This document shows positions 14,097 to 22,224 of a stretch of DNA of 64,000 nt, one piece after another (the first letter of the stretch is position 1; every line of letters starts with the position of its first letter). The stretch comes from Sphingobium chungbukense. GTDB taxonomy: Bacteria; Pseudomonadota; Alphaproteobacteria; Sphingomonadales; Sphingomonadaceae. The DNA lies in contig NZ_LBIC01000003.1 of NCBI RefSeq assembly GCF_001005725.1, positions 186,001 to 250,000 of the forward strand, given 5' to 3'. The notes under the pieces were generated by a model. It made no database searches. It was not told where the DNA came from and saw only the letters and a program-made list of their open reading frames with translations. The translations under genes and the position numbers were made by a program.

Positions 14097-16174
14097 TGGC
14101 AACGGCACCTGACATCGTGGAAGAGGTTGAGGACGACGCCCCCGTCACCCTGACGATCCCGGTCATTCTCCAGACTGAGCGACTGATCGAAGCGCTGCCT
14201 GATGATCAGTTGAACCGCATCGGCTCGCGCTGTCTCGACGGCTTCCGCGCCGACCTACAGAGCCGCAGCCAGGGCGATGAGGGTGACTGTTGGGAGGACC
14301 GCTACAAGCGCTATCTGGACATTGCGATGCAGGTTCGTGAGCCGCGCACCATGCCATGGCCCAACGCCAGCAATATCAAGTTCCCGCTGCTGACCACTGC
14401 CGCCGTGCAATTCCAGGCCCGCGCATATCCCGCTATCGTGGACGGCTCCAATCTGGTGAAGGGCCGCGTGCTGGGCCAAGACCCGGACGGCCAGAAGCGC
14501 GCGCGCGCCGATCGCATTGGCGATCACATGACCTGGCAGTTGCTCTATGACATGCCGGGCTGGGAAGAGGCGACCGACCGTCTGCTGCTGCAACTGCCCA
14601 TCGTCGGCAGCGTGTTCCGCAAGACCTACTATGACGTGGTGCAGAAGCGGAATGTCAGCAAGACCGTCACGGCGCTGGATTTCGTCATCAACTATTGGGC
14701 GGAATCGATCGAAGCGGCCCCGCGCTACTCGGAGATCATGCGTTTCTACCCGCACGAGATCGAAGAGCGGTTCCGTTCCGGCATCTGGCGGCGTGTTCCC
14801 GTCCCTGTGTCGAATGATGCGCAGGACGACAGCGAAACGGCCCCTGTCGAGTTCCTGGAGCAGTTCTGCCTCATAGATTTGGACGAGGACGACTATCCAG
14901 AGCCCTACATCGTCACGCTGGTGCGCGACAGCGGCGCGGTGGTCCGCATCGAGCCAGCCTATGACGAGGATACGGTAACGCTCAACATGGCGACTGGCGA
15001 AGTCGTGCGGGTCGAAGCCAAGCAGTATTTCACCCAATATGGCTTCTTCCCAGCCCCCGATGGGTCGTTCTATCATATCGGATTCGGCGCGCTGTTGGAT
15101 GACATCACGGCGGCGATCGATAAGTCCTTGAACCATCTGCTTGATGCTGGCGCGCTCCAGAACGCGCAGGGCGGCTTCATCGGTGCCGGCGTCAACATTC
15201 GGTCGGGCGAACTCAAGTTCAAGCTGGGCGAGTGGAAGCGCCTCGATGTGACGGGAGGAACGCTGCGGGAAAACATCGTTCCGCTCAATCTCCCCGGCCC
15301 CTCTGCTGTGCTGTTCAACCTGCTTGAGATGTTGATCGGGGCAGCGAAGGAGATCACCTCCGTTCAGGACATCCTGACCGGGGCATCGCAAGGCGCGACC
15401 ACTCCCGCGACCACGGTTCTTGCCCAGATCGAGCAGGCGACCAAGGTCATGACAGCGATCTTCAAGCGCATCCATCGCTCGTTCGGGCAGGAATTGCGCA
15501 TCCTGTTTGGCCTGAACCGCGATTTCCTTGACGAGAATGCCTATTACGCCCTGACCGACCAACCGGGCCAGATCGGCCGCGCCGACTATCAGGACAAGGA
15601 CATCGATGTAATCCCGGTGTCCGACCCCACCATGGTCAATGACGCGCAGAGGGCGCTCAAAGCGCAGTCGTTGTTAGCGTTCAACGGCGATCCTCTGGTC
15701 AATCAGGAGGAAATCCGCCGTCGCTACTTTGAGGGCACCGGCCAGCCGAATGTTGACGCGCTGATGACGGTCCCGGCCCCGCCGCCGAACCCGGAGATCA
15801 TCGCCAAGGCAGCGGAGATGGAAAACACCCGCGACAAGACCAAGAGCGAGATCCGCAAGAACAACGCCACGGCGGCAAATGACATCCTGAACGCAGCCGA
15901 GACCGCCCAGCGCATGAACCTGCTGGACGACACGGCAACGCTCGTGGGTGCCGCCGTGCGCCTCGCCACGGACGCCGCAGACATGGAGGACAATGGTGAA
16001 CCAATTGCTCAACCCGGAAGCGCTGGAGGCGTGGAAGAACCACAACCTGACGCGGGACTTCCTCCAATATCTGAGGGACCGGCAGTCGGTGCTGATGGAG
16101 GCATGGTCGCGGGGAGTGGCGGCGAGCCAGCCGGAAGCGGTGTTCCTGGGGGAAATCCTGCACCTGTCCTGTGA
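14096..16174 (+). CDS. Portal protein
   Basis: This 692-residue protein has the size, position and composition of P22-like portal proteins: a helical N-terminus, 'MPWPNASNIKFPLLTTAA' and 'QFQARAYPAIVDGSNLVKG' segments, a wing/stem region and long C-terminal helices ('EMENTRDKTKSEIRKNNATA'), ending in a Gly/Pro/Ala-rich tail of about 60 residues. It forms the dodecameric channel for DNA. The tail is encoded where a second gene overlaps in another frame (15993 onwards). The start at 14096 overlaps terL by one base. Confidence 0.88.
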   Translation: MATAPDIVEEVEDDAPVTLTIPVILQTERLIEALPDDQLNRIGSRCLDGFRADLQSRSQGDEGDCWEDRYKRYLDIAMQVREPRTMPWPNASNIKFPLLTTAAVQFQARAYPAIVDGSNLVKGRVLGQDPDGQKRARADRIGDHMTWQLLYDMPGWEEATDRLLLQLPIVGSVFRKTYYDVVQKRNVSKTVTALDFVINYWAESIEAAPRYSEIMRFYPHEIEERFRSGIWRRVPVPVSNDAQDDSETAPVEFLEQFCLIDLDEDDYPEPYIVTLVRDSGAVVRIEPAYDEDTVTLNMATGEVVRVEAKQYFTQYGFFPAPDGSFYHIGFGALLDDITAAIDKSLNHLLDAGALQNAQGGFIGAGVNIRSGELKFKLGEWKRLDVTGGTLRENIVPLNLPGPSAVLFNLLEMLIGAAKEITSVQDILTGASQGATTPATTVLAQIEQATKVMTAIFKRIHRSFGQELRILFGLNRDFLDENAYYALTDQPGQIGRADYQDKDIDVIPVSDPTMVNDAQRALKAQSLLAFNGDPLVNQEEIRRRYFEGTGQPNVDALMTVPAPPPNPEIIAKAAEMENTRDKTKSEIRKNNATAANDILNAAETAQRMNLLDDTATLVGAAVRLATDAADMEDNGEPIAQPGSAGGVEEPQPDAGLPPISEGPAVGADGGMVAGSGGEPAGSGVPGGNPAPVL

Positions 16175-16220
16175 AGATTTGGCGCGGTTTTATGAAGTCG
16201 AGGTGAAAGATGGAAAATAA
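15993..16220 (+). CDS. Small phage protein overlapping the portal gene
   Basis: This 75-residue protein (begins MVNQLLNPEALEAWKNHNLT) is compact and helical ('DFLQYLRDRQSVLMEAWSRG', then 'CEDLARFYEVEV'), like small proteins that follow portal genes in related phages. GGAGGA lies just before its ATG. Its first 182 bp are shared, in another frame, with the low-complexity tail of the portal, which suggests this frame is the one under tighter constraint. It overlaps the GroES-like gene by 11 bp. Confidence 0.7.
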   Translation: MVNQLLNPEALEAWKNHNLTRDFLQYLRDRQSVLMEAWSRGVAASQPEAVFLGEILHLSCEDLARFYEVEVKDGK

Positions 16221-16551
16221 GAGCGGGGTCGTCCCGATGGACAAGCGGGTGCTGGTCAAGCCTGACAGCGCCGAGCGCAAGACGGCGGGCGGGATCATCA
16301 TCCCGGAGGCCAATGCCGAGCGCAAGGACATGGCCATGACCAAGGCCACCATCGTGGCTGTGGGTGAGACGGCATGGTCCGAAGCCATCCACGATGCGCG
16401 CAATTTCGGCGTGGCTTTTGAAGCGCCGGCCACCGGATCGCGCGTGATGATTGCGAAATATGGCGGCGTCGAGATCGAGGGAGCGGACGGTGAGAAATAC
16501 CGGCTGCTCAATGATGAAGACGTGATCGGCAGGCTTGAGGAGGCGGAGTGA
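16210..16551 (+). CDS. GroES-like co-chaperonin
   Basis: This 113-residue protein has the Cpn10 fold signature: 'VVPMDKRVLVKPDSAERKTA', the mobile-loop-like 'GGIIIPEA', and 'GSRVMIAKYGGVEIE' with a C-terminal 'YRLLNDEDVIG'. Phage GroES homologues such as T4 gp31 replace host GroES on GroEL to fold the coat protein. No GroEL is encoded here, so it would act on host GroEL. It sits between portal and scaffold, next to the coat genes it could serve. It is about 15-20 residues longer than host GroES. Confidence 0.85.
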   Translation: MENKSGVVPMDKRVLVKPDSAERKTAGGIIIPEANAERKDMAMTKATIVAVGETAWSEAIHDARNFGVAFEAPATGSRVMIAKYGGVEIEGADGEKYRLLNDEDVIGRLEEAE

Positions 16552-16724
16552 TGGAACAACTCACGACAAGCATTGATGGTGTTAAGAAGGCTACGGGACT
16601 CGGAATCACAAAGATTTACGAGCTCATCAATGAAGGCAAGCTTGATACCGTTAAGGTGGGGAAACGAACCTTAGTAAAGGTAAAAAGTATCTACCGACTT
16701 TTGGAGATATCCGATGCTAAGTGA
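16551..16724 (+). CDS. Excisionase-like HTH protein 1
   Basis: This 57-residue protein is a minimal MerR/excisionase (HTH_17) module: 'VKKATGLGITKIYELINEGK' followed by wing residues 'LDTVKVGKRTLVKVKSI'. Its start overlaps the GroES-like stop (TGATGG). The coding sequence is clearly richer in A/T than its neighbours. It may be a DNA-binding regulator or a moron rather than a true excisionase, as no integrase is nearby. Confidence 0.7.
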   Translation: MEQLTTSIDGVKKATGLGITKIYELINEGKLDTVKVGKRTLVKVKSIYRLLEISDAK

Positions 16725-17007
16725 TAGCAAGCTTCCTCCCTTTTGTTACAGCCTGAAGGAAACGGGCCAGCTTCTTGGCGGCTTATGTCGAGCGTCTATT
16801 TACAATGCGGTAAAGCGCGGAGATCTGGAGTTGATTAAGATCGGTGGACGTTCGGTGATAACCGCGCACTCGATCCACGCCCTGCTGAACCGAGGAAAGA
16901 AAAAGAAAGAGAGGATGCCGAGCGTTGCGCCTCTCTACATGAACTTCTCTGATGTTCACAGGCTTAAGGCCGCGATTGACCAAAACAATCAGGGGGAGCC
17001 GAAATAA
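16714..17007 (+). CDS. Excisionase-like HTH protein 2
   Basis: This 97-residue protein has a second excisionase-like HTH ('KETGQLLGGLCRASIYNAVK', then 'GDLELIKIGGRSVITAHSIH') followed by a basic KKKKE linker and a C-terminal helix. It overlaps the first HTH gene by 11 bp in another frame and the scaffold gene by one base. Both small genes interrupt the usual portal-scaffold spacing and are AT-richer than the flanks, suggesting a later insertion. Confidence 0.7.
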   Translation: MLSDSKLPPFCYSLKETGQLLGGLCRASIYNAVKRGDLELIKIGGRSVITAHSIHALLNRGKKKKERMPSVAPLYMNFSDVHRLKAAIDQNNQGEPK

Positions 17008-17825
17008 TGGCAAGCGCAGCACCCGCAGAAGCCGGAACGCCGATCCCCGGCGAAGAATTGTCCGGCAATGACGATGCAATCGACTTCGAGGCTGAAGCCT
17101 CCAAGATGGGCTGGACGCCGCTTGACCAGTTCAAGGGCGACCCGTCGCGTCATGTAGACGCGGAGACGTTCTACAAGCGCGGTCAGGAGATGATGCCCAT
17201 CCTGAAAGCGCAGAACAAGACGCTCCTGCGCCGTCTGGACGCTGCGGAGAAGGCCGCGAAACAGGCCGCTGAGTTCTTCAGCCAGGCCGAACAGCGCGCC
17301 TACCAGCGGGCATTGGCGGACATCAGGGCCGAACAGGAAGCCGCTGTTGAGGCTGGTGACGTGGAAGCCCATCGCAAGGCTTCTGAGAAGCTGGACAAGC
17401 TGGAGAAGCCGGGAACGCCGACACCGCAGGCCGAAGACAGCGAACAGCGTGCCAAGGACTTCGCGGATTGGGGCAAGGCCAATAAATGGTACGCCACCAA
17501 CCCTGTCATGCAGAACTATGCGGACAGTCAGGCGGCCATCCTCGCCAAGTCGAAGGGCGGCTTCCTTGATCGCGCCGATCTGGACGCGGTTGCCGAGAAG
17601 GTTCGCGAGGAATTTGCCGAAGCATTCCCCGATGCCTTTGCGACCGAACCGGCGCAGCGGCAGAAGCGCCCCGCAGTCGATGGCGGCGGCACTCGTCGCG
17701 GCGCCACTGGCGGCAAGACTTACAACGATCTTCCGCCCGAAGCGAAGGCAGCGTGCGACAAATGGGTGAGGCAAGGCCTCATCAAGTCCCGTGAGGACTA
17801 TGTGAAGGCGTATCAGTGGACGTAA
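17007..17825 (+). CDS. Scaffolding-like protein
   Basis: This 272-residue protein is acidic and highly helical: an N-terminal disordered segment, 'MGWTPLDQFKGDPSRHVDAE', a long coiled coil (about residues 70-150, rich in Ala, Glu, Lys and Gln) and a basic C-terminal helical tail, which in scaffolds contacts coat protein. Its place between portal and coat genes matches gp8 of P22. It would direct prohead assembly and then exit. The identification rests on position and composition. Confidence 0.65.
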   Translation: MASAAPAEAGTPIPGEELSGNDDAIDFEAEASKMGWTPLDQFKGDPSRHVDAETFYKRGQEMMPILKAQNKTLLRRLDAAEKAAKQAAEFFSQAEQRAYQRALADIRAEQEAAVEAGDVEAHRKASEKLDKLEKPGTPTPQAEDSEQRAKDFADWGKANKWYATNPVMQNYADSQAAILAKSKGGFLDRADLDAVAEKVREEFAEAFPDAFATEPAQRQKRPAVDGGGTRRGATGGKTYNDLPPEAKAACDKWVRQGLIKSREDYVKAYQWT

Positions 17826-17829
17826 CGCC

Positions 17830-17858
17830 GTGACTTTGCGGACGGAATTTGCTATATA
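17830..17858 (+). promoter_or_regulatory. Possible promoter of the HNH gene
   Basis: GTGACT (17830-17835), 17 bp and TATATA (17853-17858) form a weak sigma70-like promoter in the 97-bp gap before the homing-type endonuclease. Independent promoters are common for inserted endonuclease genes, but both hexamers match at only four of six positions. Confidence 0.3.
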
Positions 17859-17922
17859 CAACGGGCCGGAAACACTGCGTCAACAGTGCCCGGCCCTGAC
17901 CACCACGCGAAAGGACCGCGCA

Positions 17923-18468
17923 ATGGCTAAGAGCCATCTACCGCCCGCAGATTATCTGCGCAACTTGCTTCGTTATGACCCTGAAACAGGAAAGCTGCTT
18001 TGGAAGGCCAGAGCCTCTGACCGCTTCCCCAATGTGCGCCGCTGGAAGCGGTGGAACACAATGTTCGCCAATGCCCCGGCCCTATATACGCTTCATGCAA
18101 CGGGCTATTTGTCCGGTTCTATAGACGGCCGGACATGCTACGCTCACCGGGTTATATGGAAAATGGTCCATGGTGTTGATGCAGAAACTATAGACCACAT
18201 CAATGGCGACCGTACTGACAACCGATTGTCCAATTTGCGGTGTGTTAGTCAGCGCGAAAATTGCCGCAACAGTTCACGGCATAATGATAACATCTCTGGG
18301 GTGACCGGTGTTTCATTCTACCGGAATAGATGGGTGGCCACCATCTGGGATGGTGAGCGCAATATCTACTTAGGTCGCTTCAAGAATATCGAAGATGCTC
18401 GGAGCGCGCGCAAGGTGGCCGAGATCACCTATGGATTTCACCCTAATCATGGAAGGATTCGAACATGA
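17923..18468 (+). CDS. HNH/AP2 homing-type endonuclease
   Basis: This 181-residue protein has an HNH_3 core ('AHRVIWKMVHG', 'IDHINGDRTDNRLSNLRCVS', 'ENCRNSSRHNDNISGVTGVS') and a C-terminal AP2-like DNA-binding domain ('YRNRWVATIWDGERNIYLGRF', here spanning residues about 140-175). Such proteins spread by cutting allelic sites. It is AT-richer than its neighbours, has an AAAGGA ribosome site, and its stop overlaps the next structural gene by ATGA, so it sits cleanly within the morphogenesis operon. Confidence 0.85.
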   Translation: MAKSHLPPADYLRNLLRYDPETGKLLWKARASDRFPNVRRWKRWNTMFANAPALYTLHATGYLSGSIDGRTCYAHRVIWKMVHGVDAETIDHINGDRTDNRLSNLRCVSQRENCRNSSRHNDNISGVTGVSFYRNRWVATIWDGERNIYLGRFKNIEDARSARKVAEITYGFHPNHGRIRT

Positions 18469-19001
18469 GCGACGAACACACCTCTCCCGGTCCGCAGCGC
18501 GAGCGCAAACAGGCCGTACCGCTCCGCCAGACCGGCGTGGATCACAACCCTCCGCCTCCGCCCCGTGAGGTGCGCCAGCAGGCCGAAGTCACGATCGAAA
18601 CCCCCGATGGCCCGATCAAGCGCCGCCGCCGCGCATCTGTCGGTGGCCATGCTCTCAAGCTGGACGCGCCGCAACGCCCTGGATTCAAACGGCGCTGGTT
18701 CAACGATGACGGCAACCGTCTTGCGGACGCTCATGAACTCGGCTATGATCCGGTCCACGATACCAACGTTCAGTCATCCGATGTTGGCAGCGGTGTCTCC
18801 CGCCTAGTAGGAACCAAGGCGAACGGAGAACCCCTTCGAGCTTACCTCATGGAAACCCCTGATGAGCTTTATGCCGAGGGGTTGGCCGAGAAGGAAGCGC
18901 GCAACCGGCTAGTAGACGATTCAATCGCAGCCGGTCGTGACTCCACCGGCCAGATGTCATCCCACGATACATACGGCCAAGGGTCTATCCAGCGCGATTA
19001 G
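18465..19001 (+). CDS. Phage structural/assembly protein, basic and disordered
   Basis: This 178-residue protein has a Pro-rich N-terminus ('DHNPPPPPREVRQQ'), a basic 'IKRRRRASVGGHALKLDAPQ' segment and a folded C-terminal half with 'RPGFKRRWFNDDGNRLADAH'. Similar proteins occur between scaffold and coat genes of related podoviruses, where they may be minor head proteins. The function is unproven. Its start overlaps the endonuclease stop. Confidence 0.6.
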   Translation: MSDEHTSPGPQRERKQAVPLRQTGVDHNPPPPPREVRQQAEVTIETPDGPIKRRRRASVGGHALKLDAPQRPGFKRRWFNDDGNRLADAHELGYDPVHDTNVQSSDVGSGVSRLVGTKANGEPLRAYLMETPDELYAEGLAEKEARNRLVDDSIAAGRDSTGQMSSHDTYGQGSIQRD

Positions 19002-19054
19002 TCCTGGCCCGCCTGTCGGCACCAGCTACGCGCTAGAGCGTGAAGGTGCCGACA

Positions 19055-19654
19055 ATGGCAAATCCTACCACTCCCTTCGGGCTTATCCCGCGTAAGAAGC
19101 TCGATAGCGGCGTTTACAACGCGGGCATCATGGTTTTCGCAACCCCGTCCGGCAATGCCACTGCGATTGGCGTTGGCGATCTCGTCACGCTGGCGGGCAC
19201 TTCCCAGATCATCAACGGCGTCGTCTATAACGATGTCGTGCAGGGTGCGACCGGCAACGTCTTTGCGGGCGTGGTCGTTGGCTTCCTGCCGGATACGCGG
19301 GACAGCCTGCCCTATCGTGCGGCTTCGACGGTGCGCCTCGCACTGGTGAATGTCGATCCGCAGGCGGAATATGAAATCCGTCAGGTCGCGGGCGGTACGC
19401 CGCTCAACGCGAACGATGTTGGCCTCAATGCCAACGTGGTCGTGGGCAGCGTCAACACCTCCTACGGCTGGTCGGGCATGGCGCTCGACAACACGACCGA
19501 AGCCACCACGAACACGCTCGATCTCAAGATCACCGGCATGTCGTCGCGGCCCGACAACGAGGTTGGCACGTCCGTAAGCTCCGGCTCGGACAGTTCCACC
19601 TTCTTTGTGCGGATCAACCGCCATCTCTTCTCCAACCAGGTCGCGGGGGTCTGA
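19055..19654 (+). CDS. Putative head decoration/structural protein
   Basis: This 199-residue protein is beta-rich (begins MANPTTPFGLIPRKKLDSGV), Gly/Thr/Val-rich and lacks Cys. It lies directly before the coat gene with a 3-bp gap and has the look of a phage head decoration or 'structural cement' protein. The ATG at 19055, with GAAGGTG upstream, was preferred to GTG 19040. The assignment is by position and composition. Confidence 0.6.
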   Translation: MANPTTPFGLIPRKKLDSGVYNAGIMVFATPSGNATAIGVGDLVTLAGTSQIINGVVYNDVVQGATGNVFAGVVVGFLPDTRDSLPYRAASTVRLALVNVDPQAEYEIRQVAGGTPLNANDVGLNANVVVGSVNTSYGWSGMALDNTTEATTNTLDLKITGMSSRPDNEVGTSVSSGSDSSTFFVRINRHLFSNQVAGV

Positions 19655-19657
19655 GCC

Positions 19658-20566
19658 ATGACTGTGATTTCAACCGGCAATATCGCCAAGCTGCTCTGGC
19701 CCGGCCTCAACGCTCGCTGGGGCACCGCTTACAACGAGCATCCCGCCGAGTGGAAGGAACTCGTCTCCATCGAAAGCTCTTCGATGGCCTACGAGGAAGA
19801 TCAGGAGATGACCGGCTTCGGCCTGGCTCCGGTGAAGCCTCAGGGCGAATCCACCCGCTACGACAGTGCGGGACAGGGCATCACGACCCGTTACACCCAT
19901 CTGGCCTACTCCTTGGGCTTCATCATCACGCATGAGGCGCTCAAGGACAATCTGTACGAGAAGATCGGCATGCAGCGCACTGGATCGCTGGCCTTCTCTG
20001 CGCGCCAGACCAAGGAAAACGTGGTCGCGAACATCTACAACCGGGGATTCAACTCCGCCTATACCGGTGGCGACGGTCAGCCGCTCTTCTCGACGGCGCA
20101 CCCGACCATGGCCGGCAACCAGTCCAACCGGCTGGCGGTGGACGCGGACCTGTCCGAAGCGAGTCTTGAGGATCTGATTATCCAGATCGGCAAGGCGACC
20201 AACGCCAAGGGCATGAAAATCTCCATCACGCCGCGCAAGCTGATCATCCCTGTGGATCTTCAGTTCGAAGCCACCCGCATCCTGAAGTCTTCGGGCCAGA
20301 GCGACACCGCGAACAACGCGCTGAACGCCCTGAAAGCCCTCAACGCCTTCCCGGATGGCACGGCCGTGAACCACTACCTCACGGACCCGGATGCGTTCTT
20401 CATCCGCACCGATGCGCCGGAGGGCGTGAAGCTCTTCCAGCGCGAGGACATCTGGTTCGCGCAGGACGGCGACTTCGACACCGACAACCTGAAGTACAAG
20501 TTCTACGAACGGTACTCCACAGGCTGGACGGATTGGCGTGGCGCCTACGGCACCCCCGGCGCCTGA
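19658..20566 (+). CDS. Major coat protein
   Basis: This 302-residue protein is the likely major capsid protein: 'FIITHEALKDNLYEKIGMQR' and 'QPLFSTAHPTMAGNQSNRLA' recall Mu gpT/HK97-like coat proteins, with 'LIIPVDLQFEATRILKSSGQ' and a C-terminal 'WTDWRGAYGTPGA'. Codon use is strongly biased to GC-ending codons, as expected for high expression. It is followed by a strong hairpin terminator (20574-20604), consistent with higher upstream transcript levels. Confidence 0.8.
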   Translation: MTVISTGNIAKLLWPGLNARWGTAYNEHPAEWKELVSIESSSMAYEEDQEMTGFGLAPVKPQGESTRYDSAGQGITTRYTHLAYSLGFIITHEALKDNLYEKIGMQRTGSLAFSARQTKENVVANIYNRGFNSAYTGGDGQPLFSTAHPTMAGNQSNRLAVDADLSEASLEDLIIQIGKATNAKGMKISITPRKLIIPVDLQFEATRILKSSGQSDTANNALNALKALNAFPDGTAVNHYLTDPDAFFIRTDAPEGVKLFQREDIWFAQDGDFDTDNLKYKFYERYSTGWTDWRGAYGTPGA

Positions 20567-20573
20567 ACGACTT

Positions 20574-20604
20574 GGGGCGGTCGGGAAGTAGGCCGCCCCA
20601 TTTT
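20574..20604 (+). terminator. Rho-independent terminator after coat gene
   Basis: A 7-bp GC stem GGGGCGG/CCGCCCC (20574-20580 with 20593-20599) with a 12-base loop is followed by ATTTTCC. It probably attenuates rather than stops transcription, because tail genes continue on the same strand. Confidence 0.6.
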
Positions 20605-20649
20605 CCTGACGCTGGAAACAGCGTTCGCATTGAACGTCAGGAGTGAAAA

Positions 20650-21339
20650 ATGGCAGTCACCCGCCTCTCCACCGGGCTTTCGACCCGCAAGACCACTGAT
20701 CCCTTGGGTCAGTATTTCCGCCCCGATCCGACTGACGCCCATCAGTTCATGGATGATTTCGATTTCTTTGGCGCCACCAACTGGACGACAACGCTGATTG
20801 GCACCGGCACGGTCGCTCTGACCGCTGGTGACGGCGGCATTCTGCTGTTCACCACCACGGGCGCAAGTGGCGATGCTGTTTCGACGCAGAAGACCACCGA
20901 GGGCTTTTCCTTCGAGACCGGCAAGCCAGCATGGTTCAAGGTTCGCTTCAAGGTTTCGGCGCTGACCACCGTTGTGACCGTGGGCCTTCAGGTCACCGAC
21001 ACGACCCCGGAAGATGCCACGGACGGCATTTTCTTCCAGACCACGACCGCAACCGGCGCGATCACCGGCTATGTCCGCAAGAACGCCACCACGGGCAGCA
21101 CATCGGCGGCTGTCGGGACCATTGTAGCCGACACCTATACCGAACTTGGCTGGTATTGGGACGGCAAGGACACGGTGACCTTCTATCAGGATGGTGTTGC
21201 CAAGGCTTCCGTGACCGGCGTTGCGGCGAGTTATCTGCCCGACACCACGACCACCCCGTCTTTCTCTGTCCGCACCACCACCGCTGCCGCGAAGACGGCA
21301 TCGGTCGATTATATCTTCGCGTCCAAATCGCGGCGCTGA
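20650..21339 (+). CDS. Beta-rich structural protein
   Basis: This 229-residue protein is Thr/Ala/Gly-rich (about one fifth Thr) with repeated strands ('GDGGILLFTTTGASGDAVS', 'YTELGWYWDGKDTVTFYQD') compatible with a concanavalin/LamG-like jelly roll. It follows the coat gene, so a head decoration or fibre protein is plausible. The ATG has GGAGTGAAAA upstream. No family was recognised. Confidence 0.6.
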   Translation: MAVTRLSTGLSTRKTTDPLGQYFRPDPTDAHQFMDDFDFFGATNWTTTLIGTGTVALTAGDGGILLFTTTGASGDAVSTQKTTEGFSFETGKPAWFKVRFKVSALTTVVTVGLQVTDTTPEDATDGIFFQTTTATGAITGYVRKNATTGSTSAAVGTIVADTYTELGWYWDGKDTVTFYQDGVAKASVTGVAASYLPDTTTTPSFSVRTTTAAAKTASVDYIFASKSRR

Positions 21340-21371
21340 CCCTGTGAGCCGGGGGCTTGAGGAGAACTGAG

Positions 21372-21542
21372 ATGACGAATGCCAAAAAGCCGGAAGCGAC
21401 CAAGGACGTTCCCGCGTCGGATGCGCAGGAAGCCAAGGCGGCGAAGAAGACGATGACCGACAGCCAGAAGCTGAAGGCCCTTGTCGCGGCGGCCAAGGCC
21501 AATGGCTGGACGTTGCCTGCCGAAATCGAAGACGAGGAATAA
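21372..21542 (+). CDS. Small Lys/Ala-rich phage protein
   Basis: This 56-residue protein (begins MTNAKKPEATKDVPASDAQE) is Lys/Ala-rich and helical with an acidic tail. A GAGGAGAA site precedes the chosen ATG. It is 3 bp from the next structural gene. The function is unknown. Confidence 0.6.
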   Translation: MTNAKKPEATKDVPASDAQEAKAAKKTMTDSQKLKALVAAAKANGWTLPAEIEDEE

Positions 21543-21545
21543 GAC

Positions 21546-21788
21546 ATGGCGGGCCGTTCATCTGATTTTGCCCCGTATTTCGGGGCATCGGCTGTCACCG
21601 CCAATGACAGTACGGTGATTCCCACTTCGCGTGCGCTGTATGTTGGCGTCACTGGCGATGTAACGGCCCGCCTCGCCCAAGGGCAGACCGTCACCTTCAA
21701 GGCCGCGCCTGTCGGGGTTCTGCCTGTGCAGGTTGATAAGGTTCTGTCCACCGGGACCACCGCCACTAACATTCTGGCGCTATACTGA
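21546..21788 (+). CDS. Small beta-rich virion protein
   Basis: This 80-residue protein (begins MAGRSSDFAPYFGASAVTAN) resembles small beta-rich phage proteins with 'SRALYVGVTGDVTARLAQG' and 'PVQVDKVLSTGTTATNI', seen in head or spike accessories. It overlaps the next gene (TGATGA). The precise role is unknown. Confidence 0.6.
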   Translation: MAGRSSDFAPYFGASAVTANDSTVIPTSRALYVGVTGDVTARLAQGQTVTFKAAPVGVLPVQVDKVLSTGTTATNILALY

Positions 21789-22027
21789 TGAAGCGGAGCC
21801 TGACCACACGCGGCCCGAACGCGATATGCGATGCGAGTGGCTTCAAAGTGAAGCTGTCCGCGCTCGTTCGCCAATGGGACGGCGCGATGGTCGATAGGCG
21901 GTTCGTGGATCGTCGCAACCCGCAGGACTTCGTTCGCGGCGTTCCTGACAGGCAAGACCTGCCATATGCGCGGCCTGAAGCGCCTGATCAATTCATCGGA
22001 GGAATAATCCGGCCGGAGGATCTGTAA
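21788..22027 (+). CDS. Hypothetical structural-operon protein
   Basis: This 79-residue protein (begins MKRSLTTRGPNAICDASGFK) includes 'WDGAMVDRRFVDRRNPQDFV', a recurring feature of small proteins in phage head-tail regions. It shares one base with each neighbour. The function is unknown. Confidence 0.65.
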   Translation: MKRSLTTRGPNAICDASGFKVKLSALVRQWDGAMVDRRFVDRRNPQDFVRGVPDRQDLPYARPEAPDQFIGGIIRPEDL

Positions 22028-22224
22028 TGGCTCTGCCGGGTCGTGTGGAGGGCAGAAAATCGGTGGACGGGCTGGCGTATGAAATCCGGTCGGTGGACAT
22101 TGACCGCCGTACTGGAGAGCCTGTTCCAGGCGGCAAGCTGCTTCGCTCGATCCCGCTGCATGAGGCCATGGCAGACGTGAAGCTGGCGCGCACGATCAAG
22201 CAGAATGGCTGGGAATCGATATGA
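22027..22224 (+). CDS. Hypothetical structural-operon protein
   Basis: This 65-residue basic protein (begins MALPGRVEGRKSVDGLAYEI) overlaps the gp4-like gene by ATGA. No motif was recognised; position suggests a role in head completion. Confidence 0.6.
   Translation: MALPGRVEGRKSVDGLAYEIRSVDIDRRTGEPVPGGKLLRSIPLHEAMADVKLARTIKQNGWESI

Noticed and set aside
14255..15562. A 435-codon frame antisense to the portal gene
   Set aside because: It is a third-codon-position shadow in a GC-rich gene, with no ribosome site or domain.
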